Shown: positions 44,567 to 53,275 of the stretch, in pieces
How the letters are laid out: every line of letters begins with the position of its first letter
How positions within the stretch are numbered: position 1 is the stretch's first letter
Assembly (NCBI GenBank): GCA_963724405.1
Contig: CAVRUQ010000003.1
Location: 1,612,001 to 1,676,000, forward strand
Reading direction: 5' to 3'
Length of the DNA stretch: 64,000 nt
Origin: CAVQBJ01 sp963724405
GTDB lineage: Bacteria; Actinomycetota; Thermoleophilia; Solirubrobacterales; Solirubrobacteraceae
Notes under the pieces: model-generated
What the model saw: the letters and a program-made list of their open reading frames with translations, nothing else
The model's database searches: none
Told to the model about the DNA's origin: nothing
Program-made: the position numbers and the translations under genes

Positions 44567-44588
44567 GGGCCCGCACGATGGCGGGCCC
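44567..44588 (-). terminator. Terminator hairpin after the cold shock gene
   Basis: Read leftward, GGGCCCGC-CATCGT-GCGGGCCC followed by TTCG; eight perfect pairs, located 30 bases past the cold shock stop codon. Confidence 0.75.
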
Positions 44589-44617
44589 CCACTGGGCGTC
44601 AGCGCGCCGGCGTCGGA

Positions 44618-44821
44618 CTAGATCGTCGCGACGTTGACCGCCTTCGGGCCCTTCTCGCCCTGCTCAGCGTCGTAGGACACCTTCGCGCCCTCCTGGAGCG
44701 AGCGATAGCCCTCGCCGTTGATGCCGGTGTGGTGGACGAACAGGTCCTTGTCGCCGTCATCAGGGGTGATGAAGCCGAAGCCCTTGTCGTCGCTGAACCA
44801 CTTCACGGTGCCGGTAGGCAT
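44618..44821 (-). CDS. cspA: Cold shock protein (CspA family)
   Basis: 67 residues: MPTGTVKWFSDDKGFGFITP with RNP-1 (KGFGFI), RNP-2 in DLFVHHTGI, and the closing KGPKAVNVATI. A single-stranded nucleic acid-binding OB fold acting as RNA chaperone. ATG at 44821 has GGAGG nine bases upstream. The transcribed leader is probably long, as in other csp genes, lying in 44822-44950; the hairpin at 44567-44588 ends the transcript. Confidence 0.96.
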   Translation of the reverse strand: MPTGTVKWFSDDKGFGFITPDDGDKDLFVHHTGINGEGYRSLQEGAKVSYDAEQGEKGPKAVNVATI

Positions 44822-45030
44822 GTGGGTTTCCTCCACGTGGGTGTGTGCTTCGCGCGGAGGATGCTGCGAGAGCTTCGACCAACGCCTGCACTTCTTTCGC
44901 CGGTTGTCATTGACCGGCCATACTTGCGGGACGGTAGCAGCAAACAGCCGCCGTCGTTGTTTCTGAGATGAAAATGTTAGGGGCCCGGTAGGCTCCGAAA
45001 AATGGCCTTCGGACGTGACCATTTTCCCCG
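44822..45030. other. Divergent leader between cspA and the RibD-like gene
   Basis: No gene. It is relatively A/T-rich at 44940-45030. An inverted repeat AAAATGG (44999-45005) and CCATTTT (45019-45025) ends six bases before the GTG at 45031 and could affect initiation of that gene. Leftward promoter of cspA is expected here; a clear -35/-10 pair was not found. Confidence 0.4.
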
Positions 45031-45834
45031 GTGGAACAGGGCCCCTCGGACCCGACGCTGAAACGGCTCTGCCCGGCGCGCGTGCCCGCGTCGGTGTCCG
45101 GGCTGACCGCCGGGTTCGAGCGCGACGCGCGGGCTCGCGCGGCCGGGCTCGACCGCCCGCTCGTCGCGCTCAACATGGTCTCGAGCGTCGACGGTCGCGC
45201 GACGATCGCGCGGCGGTCCGGCGGGCTGTCGAGCGCCGCCGACCGCGCCCTCTTCCACGGGCTGCGGGCGAGCGTGGACGCGGTCCTCGTCGGCGCCGGG
45301 ACGGCGCGCACCGAACGCTACGGCCGCATGATCCGCGACCCGGCCGTGCGTCACGCGCGCGAGCAGTCGGGCCGCTCCCCCGAGCCGCTCGCGTGCATCG
45401 TCTCCTCCCGGCTCGCGCTCGACCCCGAGCAGCTGCCGCTGTTGCGGGAGTCCGCGGCCCAGGTCGTCATCGTCACGGCGTCGGAGCGGTCGCTTCCGCC
45501 GGTCGCGGCGTCGGTGCAGTACGTGCGAGCAAGCAGCGCCCACGGCACGCTTGACGTCCAGGCCGCGCTTCGCGAGCTGCGCGCCCGCTTGGACGTGCGG
45601 ATCATGCTCTGCGAGGGCGGGCCGTCGCTCAACGCGCACCTGTTCGCCCACGAGGCCGTCGACGAGCTGTTCCTGTCGCTCGCGCCGGTCGTCGCGGGCG
45701 GCAGCGATCCACTCCGGATCGTCGGTCCGGCGGACGCCCTGCAACCCGTGTCGCTCACCCTCGCGGACACGCTCGCGGCCGACTCGCACCTCTTCATGCG
45801 CTACCGGGTCGGCGCCGCTGACCCTCTAACGTGA
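45031..45834 (+). CDS. RibD C-terminal-like reductase (dihydrofolate reductase fold)
   Basis: 267 residues of the RibD_C/pyrimidine reductase family: PLVALNMVSSVDGRATIARR, ADRALFHGLRASVDAVLVGAG, RTERYGRM, and CEGGPSLNAHLFAHEAVDEL. It would reduce a nucleotide-like substrate using NADPH (deazaflavin or riboflavin precursor type), but without riboflavin genes alongside, the substrate is open. No deaminase domain is fused. GTG start; its stop overlaps the next gene by 4 bases, so both are coupled. Confidence 0.87.
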   Translation: MEQGPSDPTLKRLCPARVPASVSGLTAGFERDARARAAGLDRPLVALNMVSSVDGRATIARRSGGLSSAADRALFHGLRASVDAVLVGAGTARTERYGRMIRDPAVRHAREQSGRSPEPLACIVSSRLALDPEQLPLLRESAAQVVIVTASERSLPPVAASVQYVRASSAHGTLDVQAALRELRARLDVRIMLCEGGPSLNAHLFAHEAVDELFLSLAPVVAGGSDPLRIVGPADALQPVSLTLADTLAADSHLFMRYRVGAADPLT

Positions 45835-46433
45835 CGCGCGTGCCCGAGGCCGAGCCGCTGCTCAGCGTGACCGGTGGCGCGCTCGCGCAGTTGCGCCGGT
45901 TCCGCGACGCGCACCCGGCGCCGGAGACCCGCTGCCTGTACGTGCGCGTGAGCGCCGTGCTCGACGGCGAGTACCAGCCGGCGCTCTCGCTCGAGCCACT
46001 GGCCATCGCGCAGGACGGCGACGTGCACGAGCGCGCCGAGGACCTGCCGATCGTCATCGCGCAGGGGAGCGCCGACCGGCTGCGCGGCGCGACGATCGAC
46101 TGGTGGGAGGGACCCTCGGGCGGCGGCTTCGTCGTCGACAACCCGAACCGCCCGACGGTGGACGACGCCCTCCAGGCGCGCGCTCGCGAGGTGCTCGAGC
46201 GGGACGTCAACCCGGGGATCGCGCTCCACGGCGGGCGAGCCGATCTGGTCGCCATCGAGGGCCGGACCGCCTACGTGCGACTCTCCGGCGGTTGCCAGGG
46301 GTGCGGTATGGCGTCGGCCACCCTCACGCAGGGGATCGAGGTCACGCTCACCGAGGCGCTGCCGGAGATCGCCGACGTCGTCGACGTCACCGATCACGCG
46401 TCGGGTACGAACCCGTATTACGCCCCGGCGTAG
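45831..46433 (+). CDS. NfuA-like iron-sulfur cluster carrier (degenerate A-type plus NifU domain)
   Basis: 200 residues. The N-terminal half resembles a HesB/IscA-type fold without its cysteines (LSVTGGALAQLRRFRDAHPA, GGGFVVDNPN), and the C-terminal half is a NifU/Nfu domain (about 115-190) with the cluster-binding CxxC in LSGGCQGCGMASATLTQGIE. This is the architecture of NfuA, which transfers [4Fe-4S] clusters. GTG at 45831 within the preceding stop. Proteins in this window needing such clusters are not obvious. Confidence 0.88.
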   Translation: MTRVPEAEPLLSVTGGALAQLRRFRDAHPAPETRCLYVRVSAVLDGEYQPALSLEPLAIAQDGDVHERAEDLPIVIAQGSADRLRGATIDWWEGPSGGGFVVDNPNRPTVDDALQARAREVLERDVNPGIALHGGRADLVAIEGRTAYVRLSGGCQGCGMASATLTQGIEVTLTEALPEIADVVDVTDHASGTNPYYAPA

Positions 46434-46467
46434 GGCGTCGCGTCACGACGGCGCCGGCGGGCGACGC

Positions 46468-46662
46468 TCAGGTGTGCAACCGCCGGCGGCGCTGCGGCAC
46501 GGGCGGCGGCGCCTTGTCGCGACGCTGGATGCGCCCGGCGAGGGACATGAGCGCTGCCAGGCAGGCGGCGGTGAGCGCCACGTAGCCAAGGACGGCGAGG
46601 ACCGCGATCAGCATCAGCCCGCCCTCGAGCTTGTGCGGATCATCACGCGCATGTGTAACCAT
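46468..46662 (-). CDS. Small single-pass membrane protein, unknown
   Basis: 64 residues: a short charged start (MVTHARDDPHKLEGG), one hydrophobic helix LMLIAVLAVLGYVALTAACL, and an Arg/Pro-rich basic tail. Plausible because it has a clean helix and a basic end, with inside-positive topology; no family recognised and no clear ribosome site. Confidence 0.4.
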   Translation of the reverse strand: MVTHARDDPHKLEGGLMLIAVLAVLGYVALTAACLAALMSLAGRIQRRDKAPPPVPQRRRRLHT

Positions 46663-46730
46663 CGGCTCGCGCAAGCGGCCGCACGATCACACATCCGTCC
46701 AGTGACGGTTGACCGGGCGACGGCCGAGGG

Positions 46731-47915
46731 CTATGCGCGATCGCCGCGATCGCCGGCGGGCGGCCGCACGGCGGTCGGGGCCGCGTCGTCGAGCTCACCC
46801 GATTCGGGCCCGCCGTCGCCGGCGGGCGGCCGCACGGCGGTCGGGGCCTCGTCCGCCGCCGTGGACGTGGCACGGACGGCTACGGGCGCGTCCAGTCCGG
46901 TCCGCGCGGTTCCATCCCCGCGCGCGGGACCGGCCGACGCGCGTCCCGGCCGCGCCGGTTCGCCATCGCTCGCGTCGGCCTCGTCGGTGGGCCGCGTCAC
47001 CCCTGACACGACCTGGAGCACCTCGGTGGCGAGGGCCGGCCCGTCGACCGCGTGGCGCGGCGTGGCCGTGATGCGCACGACGACCTCATCGCCGTCGAGC
47101 TCCTCGAGCGCGATCCGGGGCGTGTCGCGCAGCGGCGTCTCGATCGACTCCTCGAGCAGGCGCTGCAGCTGGCGCGGGGTCACTCCCGCGCGCAGGCGCG
47201 CGCGCAGGTCGATCGAGTCGGGCTCGCGCAGCGGGATCACGGCCGAGTTGAGCACGACGCTGTTCGGGACCATCGTGAGGTCCTCGCCGCTCGCGAAGGC
47301 GGTGTAGAGCAGGCCGAGCGAGCTGACGACGCCCTCGATCCGTCCCCCCACCCCGCCGGCCTGCAGGCGCACACGCTCACCGACGCGGAACGGGCGCGCG
47401 CTGAGCAGCACGACGCCGGCGAAGACGTTACCGAGCGTCTGCTGGGCGGCGAGGCCGAAGATGATGGCCAGGAAGGAGGCGCCGATGGTGAGTGAGGTCG
47501 TGTCGATGCCGGCCTGCTCGAGCGCCACGAACAGGACCACGACGAGCACGGCGAGGCGGGCGAAGAACCCGACCGTGCCGGCCGTGGCCGGGTCCATCCG
47601 GCGGAACAGGCTGGGACCGATCGCCCGCCCAACCTCGGCGGCGAGCGCCCAGCCGAGGATCAGCAGCGCAACGACGATCGCCCACTGCACGCACGTATAC
47701 GGGAACGTCCCCTTGGCGAGACCGAAGATCGAGTCGCGGTTGTCCGCCACGACCAGCACCGCCGCGATGAGCACCAGATACACGAGCGCGCGCCACCGCG
47801 CCCGCCGCACCGCCTGCTCATCCACCTCGTCCAGCGGCAGCCCGGCATCGAGCCACGACTGGCTGCGGGTCTCGAACATCTTCTGCGCGGCGGGATTGCT
47901 GCGAAGACGCTTCAC
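46731..47915 (-). CDS. MscS-family mechanosensitive channel
   Basis: 394 residues. Three transmembrane segments in the first 190 residues, the pore-lining TM3 and beta domain GLAAQQTLGNVFAGVVLLSA then RPFRVGERVR, and EGVVSSLGLLYTAFASGED. The C-terminal 110 residues are acidic and low complexity and include two copies of PTAVRPPAGD separated by 17 residues, with matching DNA repeats. It relieves turgor on osmotic downshock. ATG at 47915, divergent from the CpsB-like gene. The repeat-rich tail is not a feature of the canonical channel. Confidence 0.9.
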   Translation of the reverse strand: MKRLRSNPAAQKMFETRSQSWLDAGLPLDEVDEQAVRRARWRALVYLVLIAAVLVVADNRDSIFGLAKGTFPYTCVQWAIVVALLILGWALAAEVGRAIGPSLFRRMDPATAGTVGFFARLAVLVVVLFVALEQAGIDTTSLTIGASFLAIIFGLAAQQTLGNVFAGVVLLSARPFRVGERVRLQAGGVGGRIEGVVSSLGLLYTAFASGEDLTMVPNSVVLNSAVIPLREPDSIDLRARLRAGVTPRQLQRLLEESIETPLRDTPRIALEELDGDEVVVRITATPRHAVDGPALATEVLQVVSGVTRPTDEADASDGEPARPGRASAGPARGDGTARTGLDAPVAVRATSTAADEAPTAVRPPAGDGGPESGELDDAAPTAVRPPAGDRGDRA

Positions 47916-47984
47916 GGTTCTCCAATGATGCGGGTTGCGTAGCGGTTCTGTGAAGAAATCGTGGCCGCGACGAAGACGGGCCCG

Positions 47985-48044
47985 GATGTCCGCAGAGGAT
48001 GGCTATCCTCGAGGCGAACCCGCAAACGAGTTACGGCGGACATC
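47985..48044 (+). promoter_or_regulatory. Structured element in the leader of the CpsB-like gene
   Basis: GATGTCCGC (47985-47993) pairs perfectly with GCGGACATC (48036-48044), enclosing the hairpin GAGGAT-GGCT-ATCCTC (47995-48010) and an unpaired A/C-rich stretch. The element ends 26 bases before the start codon at 48071. It matches no riboswitch I know. Either a structured RNA or operator DNA; TATCCT (48004-48009) could also be a -10. Confidence 0.5.
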
Positions 48045-48070
48045 GACGATCCGTCAGAAGGGAAGCACAT

Positions 48071-48907
48071 ATGTCCCTGGTGGACCTGCACCTGCACCTG
48101 CTGCCGGGCGTCGACGACGGCGCCCGTGACCTCGCCGAAAGCCTCGAGTTCGCCCGCCGCATGGTGCGTGAGGGCGTGACGGAGGCGACGGTGACGCCCC
48201 ACGTCGGCTCCAGCTTCGGATACGACCCGCTCACGATCCCGGAGCGGGTGGCCGCGCTGCAATGCGCGCTCGACGACGACGGGACCCCGCTGCGCCTGCA
48301 CGCCGGCGGGGAGATCCACCCACGCGGCGCGGACGGACTGAGCGACGCCGTCCTGCAGACGATCGCCCACGGGCCCGCGGGCGCGCGCTGGGTGCTCATC
48401 GAGGTGCCGTTCGCCGGCATCGAGGAGGCCTTCGTCCGCAGCTGCCGCCTGTTGGGTCGGCGCGGATACGGCCTGCTCATCGCGCATCCCGAGCGCGCCG
48501 CCGGGCTGCTGAGCGGCGGTATGGAGCTCCTCTGGCCCGAGATCGAGGCGGGCGCGCTGCTGCAGGTGAACATCTGCTCGCTGCTCGGCAACCACGGCCC
48601 CGAGGTGCAGCACGCCGCCCGGGAGCTCGTGCGCCGCGGCCTGGCCTTCGTCCTCGCCTCCGACGCGCACCCGGGCACCCGCGAGCACACGATCGCGCTC
48701 GGCTTCGAGCTCGCGCGCGACGCCGGCCTGTCGTCGGTCGCGGCCGAGCGCCTCACCGAGGCCAACCCCCGCTTCCTGCTCGAGCAGGGCATCCCCCGCT
48801 GGCCGATCTGGGCGCCGACGATCACCGCGCATCGATCCGCCGACAAGGCGCTCGACTGGGCGCCCGATGCGGACGTCATGTCCGCGCGCCGTAACCGCGC
48901 AAGCTGA
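48071..48907 (+). CDS. CpsB/CapC-type PHP phosphatase
   Basis: 278 residues. PHP-fold metal motifs: SLVDLHLHLLPGVDDGARDL, ATVTPHVGS, IAHPERAAG and VLASDAHPGTREH. This is the CpsB/YwqE family of manganese-dependent tyrosine phosphatases controlling polysaccharide synthesis; a PHP hydrolase on another phosphate is the alternative. ATG 48071 follows GAAGGGAAG. No kinase partner or polysaccharide cluster is near, although the DUF2334 deacetylase-like gene follows on the same strand. The C-terminal 30 residues diverge. Confidence 0.87.
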   Translation: MSLVDLHLHLLPGVDDGARDLAESLEFARRMVREGVTEATVTPHVGSSFGYDPLTIPERVAALQCALDDDGTPLRLHAGGEIHPRGADGLSDAVLQTIAHGPAGARWVLIEVPFAGIEEAFVRSCRLLGRRGYGLLIAHPERAAGLLSGGMELLWPEIEAGALLQVNICSLLGNHGPEVQHAARELVRRGLAFVLASDAHPGTREHTIALGFELARDAGLSSVAAERLTEANPRFLLEQGIPRWPIWAPTITAHRSADKALDWAPDADVMSARRNRAS

Positions 48908-48940
48908 CGCAGCCGCAACCGCCGCCGCCGCGTGCGCGCG

Positions 48941-48963
48941 GTGACCGTTCACAAAACGGTCAC
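48941..48963. promoter_or_regulatory. Perfect 9-bp inverted repeat upstream of the DUF2334 gene
   Basis: GTGACCGTT-CACAA-AACGGTCAC, perfect. It also contains GTTCAC and GGTCAC spaced 11 bases apart, the layout of an actinobacterial Pho box. It lies 58 bases before the ATG at 49021. Operator is the favoured reading; a terminator for the gene before it is possible but no T run follows. Confidence 0.55.
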
Positions 48964-49020
48964 ATGAATCCGCGTCGCGGTGACGAAGGTTTGGTTAGCT
49001 TGCTTTAAAGGAGACGCCAG

Positions 49021-49743
49021 ATGGGTCGCACGATCGCGATCGCGCTGCACGACATCGAGCCCGCCACCTACTCCCGTTGCGCGCTCATTCGCGACTGGCT
49101 CTATGACCACGGGGTCGATCGGGTCACGCTGCTCGTGATCCCCGCCTGCGATCTGCACCCGCTCTCCGAGCGCTGCCCGGAGATGGTGACCTGGCTCGAC
49201 GAGTGCCGCGACGGCGGTGACGTGATCGCCCAGCACGGCTTCCAGCACGCCCAGCTGCGAGCCGCCTCGTGGCCAGGCCGGCTCGTGCGCAGCCGGGCGC
49301 GGGCGCGCGCCGCCGAGTTCGTCGGTCTCGACCCGCGCGAGACGCGTCATGCGGTCGACGCCGGCTGGCGCGTGATGCGGCTGGCGGGCATCGAGCCCCA
49401 CGGCTTCGTGGCGCCCGCGTACGCGTACACGCCGGCCCTCCACGGGCTGCTCGCCGAGCGCTTCCACTGGTGGGCCGGCCTGTTGCGCGTGCACCGCGCC
49501 GGGCCGAGCCCGGGACATTCGACGATCAACCCGGCCTGGAGCCTGACCGGCGGCGGAGCGCTTCGCCGCCTCCTGTCGCCCACGTTCGTCCGCTCGGCGG
49601 CATTCACCGCCGGCTCCACGCTGCGCCTGGACCTGTACCCGTCCGACCTGGACCACACGCGCCACATGCTCGCGCTGGAGGCGGTGCTGCGGGGCGCGCA
49701 CCGGCGGCGCGCGATCACGTACGACGAGCTCGCCGCCGGCTGA
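49021..49743 (+). CDS. DUF2334-type polysaccharide deacetylase-like protein
   Basis: 240 residues. The catalytic-like motifs of the DUF2334/NodB-related fold: IALHDIEPATY (aspartate), VIAQHGFQHA (His-x3-His metal site) and FVAPAYAYTPAL. No signal peptide. Members are thought to deacetylate or otherwise act on sugars; the exact substrate is unknown. A good ribosome site (AAAGGAG) precedes the ATG at 49021. The inverted repeat at 48941-48963 suggests separate regulation from the CpsB-like gene. Confidence 0.88.
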   Translation: MGRTIAIALHDIEPATYSRCALIRDWLYDHGVDRVTLLVIPACDLHPLSERCPEMVTWLDECRDGGDVIAQHGFQHAQLRAASWPGRLVRSRARARAAEFVGLDPRETRHAVDAGWRVMRLAGIEPHGFVAPAYAYTPALHGLLAERFHWWAGLLRVHRAGPSPGHSTINPAWSLTGGGALRRLLSPTFVRSAAFTAGSTLRLDLYPSDLDHTRHMLALEAVLRGAHRRRAITYDELAAG

Positions 49744-50344
49744 CGGCCCGTTCGTCCACACGACACGGAGGGATCCGCACGCGCGGGTACATTCTGCGCG
49801 GAGCCTTCGATGAGTCGGCGGACCCTTCGTCCGTCGCGCGCCGCGCGAGGGACGGCGCCGTCCCCTTGCGGCCTGCTCTGTCATGAACAAGGTCTCGCGA
49901 TCACCGCCACCCATTCCAACCCCCGCGTCCTCATCGCGGCGGCGACCGGTCCCCGATGCCGACGGGGCGCCGGTAATCGTCACGTTTACGCAACACGCGC
50001 TCAGGCGGCTTGGGTAACGTGCCGATATCCATAACTGTGCCTGACCCCGAAGGCCGCCCGCTCCGTGAGAACCATCGCCCCGACCTCGAGCCGTGTCCAA
50101 GCACCGCCGCCGCATTCGGCGGTGCCGCGACGTCCGTCGCCGCTCGCGACGGCCTCGCCGACCACGTCTCGACGCCGCGGCCCGAGCTCGTGCTGAACGG
50201 CGTGCGGACCATCCCCGACCCGCCCCGCGGGCGCGACGCGCCGCGCGCGATCGCCGAGCGCCCGGCGGCGCGGTTTCATGTCTTCTTTATCGGTAGTCCC
50301 TACGGTGCCGCGATCCCCATCGGCGCGCCCCCAACCACTCTGCG
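49744..50344. other. 601-base region with one doubtful small reading frame
   Basis: No recognised RNA or gene. A frame from TTG 50010 or GTG 50019 runs to 50348 (about 110 residues), overlapping the next gene's ATG as ATGA, with GC-biased third positions in the middle, but its product has no recognisable domain and ends oddly; I rate it 0.25 as a gene. The rest (49744-50009) is presumably promoter for the transglycosylase gene. Confidence 0.35.
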
Positions 50345-53260
50345 ATGACGACGTACAGGCGTGTTCGCTCGCGCGCAGTCGCGATCATGGCCCTGGCCGC
50401 CGTCGCGGCCCTCGACCGTTCGCCCCGACCGGCGGACGCCGCGACAAGCGCCGGTCGGCACGGCGACGGCGCGTCGCAGCCGCGCGTGTTCGCGACCCTC
50501 CCGGGCGCCACGAGCACGACCTCGAGCTCGGCCACGCCGGCGCTCAGCACGACCACGACGACGTCCGCGACGCCGATCACGACCACCACGGCCGCGTCGA
50601 GCACCACGGCCGCGTCGAGCACCTCGGCCCCCGGGGGTCCGACCGGTCCCACCGGACCGCTCGGACCGAGCGGTCCGACGAGCCCGACCGGCAAGGGTTC
50701 GCCCAGCGGCCCGACCGCCGGCTCGGGGCCGCTCGCGGTGGCCGGGACGCCGAAGTCGCAGACGACGACCGGCCGGGCGTTGCGCCCCTCCGCGCCGTCC
50801 AGCCACGTCAAGAGCAAGGCCGCGCCGAAGAAGAGCGGCGGGAAGGTCGCACCTCCCCCGACGCTCAACCCGGCCGCCAACCCGCTGCTCGGCGTGCTCC
50901 CCGGCGGCTTCGCCGCTTTGCCCGGCCCCGGGACCAACATTCCGGACTTCTTCATCCAGAGCTACCACGTGCCGGTGTTCCTGCTCCCGATCTACCAGGC
51001 CGCGGCGAGCGCCTACGGGATCCCGTGGCAGGTTCTCGCCGCGATCAACGAGGTCGAGACCGACTACGGCAGCGACCTGAGCATCTCGAGCGCCGGTGCC
51101 GAGGGCTGGATGCAGTTCATGCCCCCGGAGTGGACGATCTACGGCGTGGACGCGTCGGGCAACGGGGCGGCCGACCCGTACAACCCGGCCGATGCGATCT
51201 TCGCCGCGGCCCGCTACCTGAAGGCGGCCGGCGGCCAGCACGACATCAAGACCGCGATCTTCTCCTACAACCACTCGGCCGCCTACGTCGAGTCGGTCCT
51301 GCTCCGCGCCCAGCTGCTCGCCGGGCTGCCGAGCGCCATGGTCGACGCGCTGAGCAACCTCGCCGACGGCCACTTCCCGATCCAGCCGCACGACCGCCCG
51401 AGCTACGCGCCGAGCGGCCCGGCGTCCACCGGAGCCGCCCCGGTCGCGACGACGGCCGGCGCCTCAGCGCTGCCCGCGGCGCCCGCGCTCGAGACCGCAC
51501 CGGCCGCCGGCCCGCCGCGCGCGACGATCTACGCACAGCCCAACGCCGCCGTGGTCGCCGTCCAGGACGGCGTCGTCACCAAGATCGGCTACAGCCGGCA
51601 CATCGGCCGCTACCTCGAGCTGCGCGACGCGCACGGCAACACGTACACGTACGGCAACCTGGCGACGATCGAGCCGCTCTACCCGGTCCCGACCCCGCCG
51701 ACGCCCCGCTCGGCGCCCCGTCCGAGCGACGCCTCGCCGGTCCCCGGCGCCCCGGCCCCGAAGGCGCCGGCGACGGCCGGCGATCACCCCGCGAGCGCAG
51801 CCGCGGCCCCGACCGGCGCCACCGGGCCCACGGGCGCGAGCGGCCCCACCGGCTCGACGGGGCCGGCGACCCCGGCCGCGACCGCGCCGGCCGCGGCCCC
51901 GAGCGCGGCGACGCCCGCACTGATCGGGACGTTCGACCTGCGCGAGCTTCCGCGCCCGCTGACGGACGTGCTCGCCGAGGCCGCGACGCAGCGCCGCCCC
52001 GCCCACTCGGCGCGGCCCGCCCGTCGCCGTCGCAGCGCCCCCCAGCCCGGGACGACCGCCGCGATCGGGCCGTACTACACCTCCGACTTCGGGCTCGACC
52101 CCAACCAGCTCGAGCTGGCCCCGCTGCGCAAGGGCTCGCAGGTGCTCGCCGGCACGATCCTGGGCCGCCTCGGGGCCGGCACCGCCGGCGCCAAGCCGCA
52201 CCTCGTCTTCGAGCTGACGCCCGCCGGCCCGCACTCGCAGCCGATCGACCCGCGGCCCTTGCTCGGCGCGTGGTCGCAGCTGGAGACGACGCTGCTGCAC
52301 CGACGCCACGGACTCCAGCCGCTCGTCGGTCCGGACTCGCTCGCCGCCTCGGCCGGCCGTGTGGTGTTGCTGAGCAAGGCGGATCTCCAGCGCATCGTGC
52401 TGAGCGACCCGCACGTCGGCCTCGACGCGTGCGCGCGCGCGGACATCGCCGCCGGCACCGTCGACCGCCGTGTGCTGGCCACGCTCGAGTACCTCGTCGT
52501 CAGCGGCCTCGATCCGACGGTGGCCAACGTGAAGTGCGGCGCACCCGGACTGACGACGGCCGGCGACGCTCAGATCGGCGGCAGCTCGTCGTCGCTCGAC
52601 ATCACGGCCGTGAACGGGATCCCGATCCTCGGCCACCAGGGCGCGGGTTCGATCGCCGAGACGACCATCCTGCGTCTGCTCGAGCTGCAGGGCAGCATGT
52701 ACCCGAGCCAGATCGTCAGCCTGAAGGCGTTCCCCGGCGCCGAGAACACGATCGCGCTGCCCGATCACACCGATCGCATCGAGATCGTCTTCTCGGCCTC
52801 CAACCAGGTGGCCACGGCCGCCTCGGCCACGACCGCCCTCGGCTTCTCGCTGTCGCCGAGCCGCTGGAGCGAGCTCGTCACGCGGCTGGCGGCGATCCCG
52901 CAGCCGACCATCTCCCCGGTGCGATCGACGGCCTCGTTCCCGGACCCCGCCGCCGCGCGCCTGCCCCGGGCCGGTGCGACGACCACGAGCGCCGTGGTCC
53001 CCGTCACGACGCCCGCGCCCGCGCCCGCGACGAGTGCGACGGCGGCTCCGCCCGCGGCGCACGTCGCCCGGGCCACCCGCGCGACGCACCCGACGGGCGC
53101 GCTCGTGTCGCGCCGGACGACCTACAAGTCCGGGATCCTGACGAGCGTCATGCGGACGACGATGAGCCGTGGCCTGCTCGAGGTCGCCGGTCGCTCGACG
53201 ACGAGCACCGCCGCCGCGAAGCGCCACCGGACCGCCGTCACGAAGCGCCAGCGCGGCTAG
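50345..53260 (+). CDS. Large secreted lytic transglycosylase with degenerate LytM-like part
   Basis: 971 residues. Signal peptide (residues 1-33), Thr/Ser-rich and collagen-like GPT stretches (about 70-130), then an SLT domain (about 200-330: PWQVLAAINEVETDYG with catalytic Glu236, AGAEGWMQFMPPEWT, NPADAIFAAARYL, FSYNHSAAYVESV). A peptidase M23/LytM-like region is split (about 390-445 and 570-650) by a second collagen-like linker; its HxH motif reads KPHLVFEL and the metal His/Asp are missing, so it is probably inactive. The C-terminal third is unknown with a basic Thr/Ala/Arg tail. It should cut or bind peptidoglycan. Confidence 0.85.
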   Translation: MTTYRRVRSRAVAIMALAAVAALDRSPRPADAATSAGRHGDGASQPRVFATLPGATSTTSSSATPALSTTTTTSATPITTTTAASSTTAASSTSAPGGPTGPTGPLGPSGPTSPTGKGSPSGPTAGSGPLAVAGTPKSQTTTGRALRPSAPSSHVKSKAAPKKSGGKVAPPPTLNPAANPLLGVLPGGFAALPGPGTNIPDFFIQSYHVPVFLLPIYQAAASAYGIPWQVLAAINEVETDYGSDLSISSAGAEGWMQFMPPEWTIYGVDASGNGAADPYNPADAIFAAARYLKAAGGQHDIKTAIFSYNHSAAYVESVLLRAQLLAGLPSAMVDALSNLADGHFPIQPHDRPSYAPSGPASTGAAPVATTAGASALPAAPALETAPAAGPPRATIYAQPNAAVVAVQDGVVTKIGYSRHIGRYLELRDAHGNTYTYGNLATIEPLYPVPTPPTPRSAPRPSDASPVPGAPAPKAPATAGDHPASAAAAPTGATGPTGASGPTGSTGPATPAATAPAAAPSAATPALIGTFDLRELPRPLTDVLAEAATQRRPAHSARPARRRRSAPQPGTTAAIGPYYTSDFGLDPNQLELAPLRKGSQVLAGTILGRLGAGTAGAKPHLVFELTPAGPHSQPIDPRPLLGAWSQLETTLLHRRHGLQPLVGPDSLAASAGRVVLLSKADLQRIVLSDPHVGLDACARADIAAGTVDRRVLATLEYLVVSGLDPTVANVKCGAPGLTTAGDAQIGGSSSSLDITAVNGIPILGHQGAGSIAETTILRLLELQGSMYPSQIVSLKAFPGAENTIALPDHTDRIEIVFSASNQVATAASATTALGFSLSPSRWSELVTRLAAIPQPTISPVRSTASFPDPAAARLPRAGATTTSAVVPVTTPAPAPATSATAAPPAAHVARATRATHPTGALVSRRTTYKSGILTSVMRTTMSRGLLEVAGRSTTSTAAAKRHRTAVTKRQRG

Positions 53261-53275
53261 ACGCGCCGACGACGC

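Noticed and set aside
44999..45025. Possible riboswitch before the RibD-like gene
   Set aside because: Only a 7-base-pair inverted repeat is present; conserved FMN riboswitch blocks are absent.
49744..50344. A second cyclic di-AMP riboswitch before the transglycosylase gene
   Set aside because: The GGGGGAACC and CCGTCAGCTCACCCC blocks are missing.
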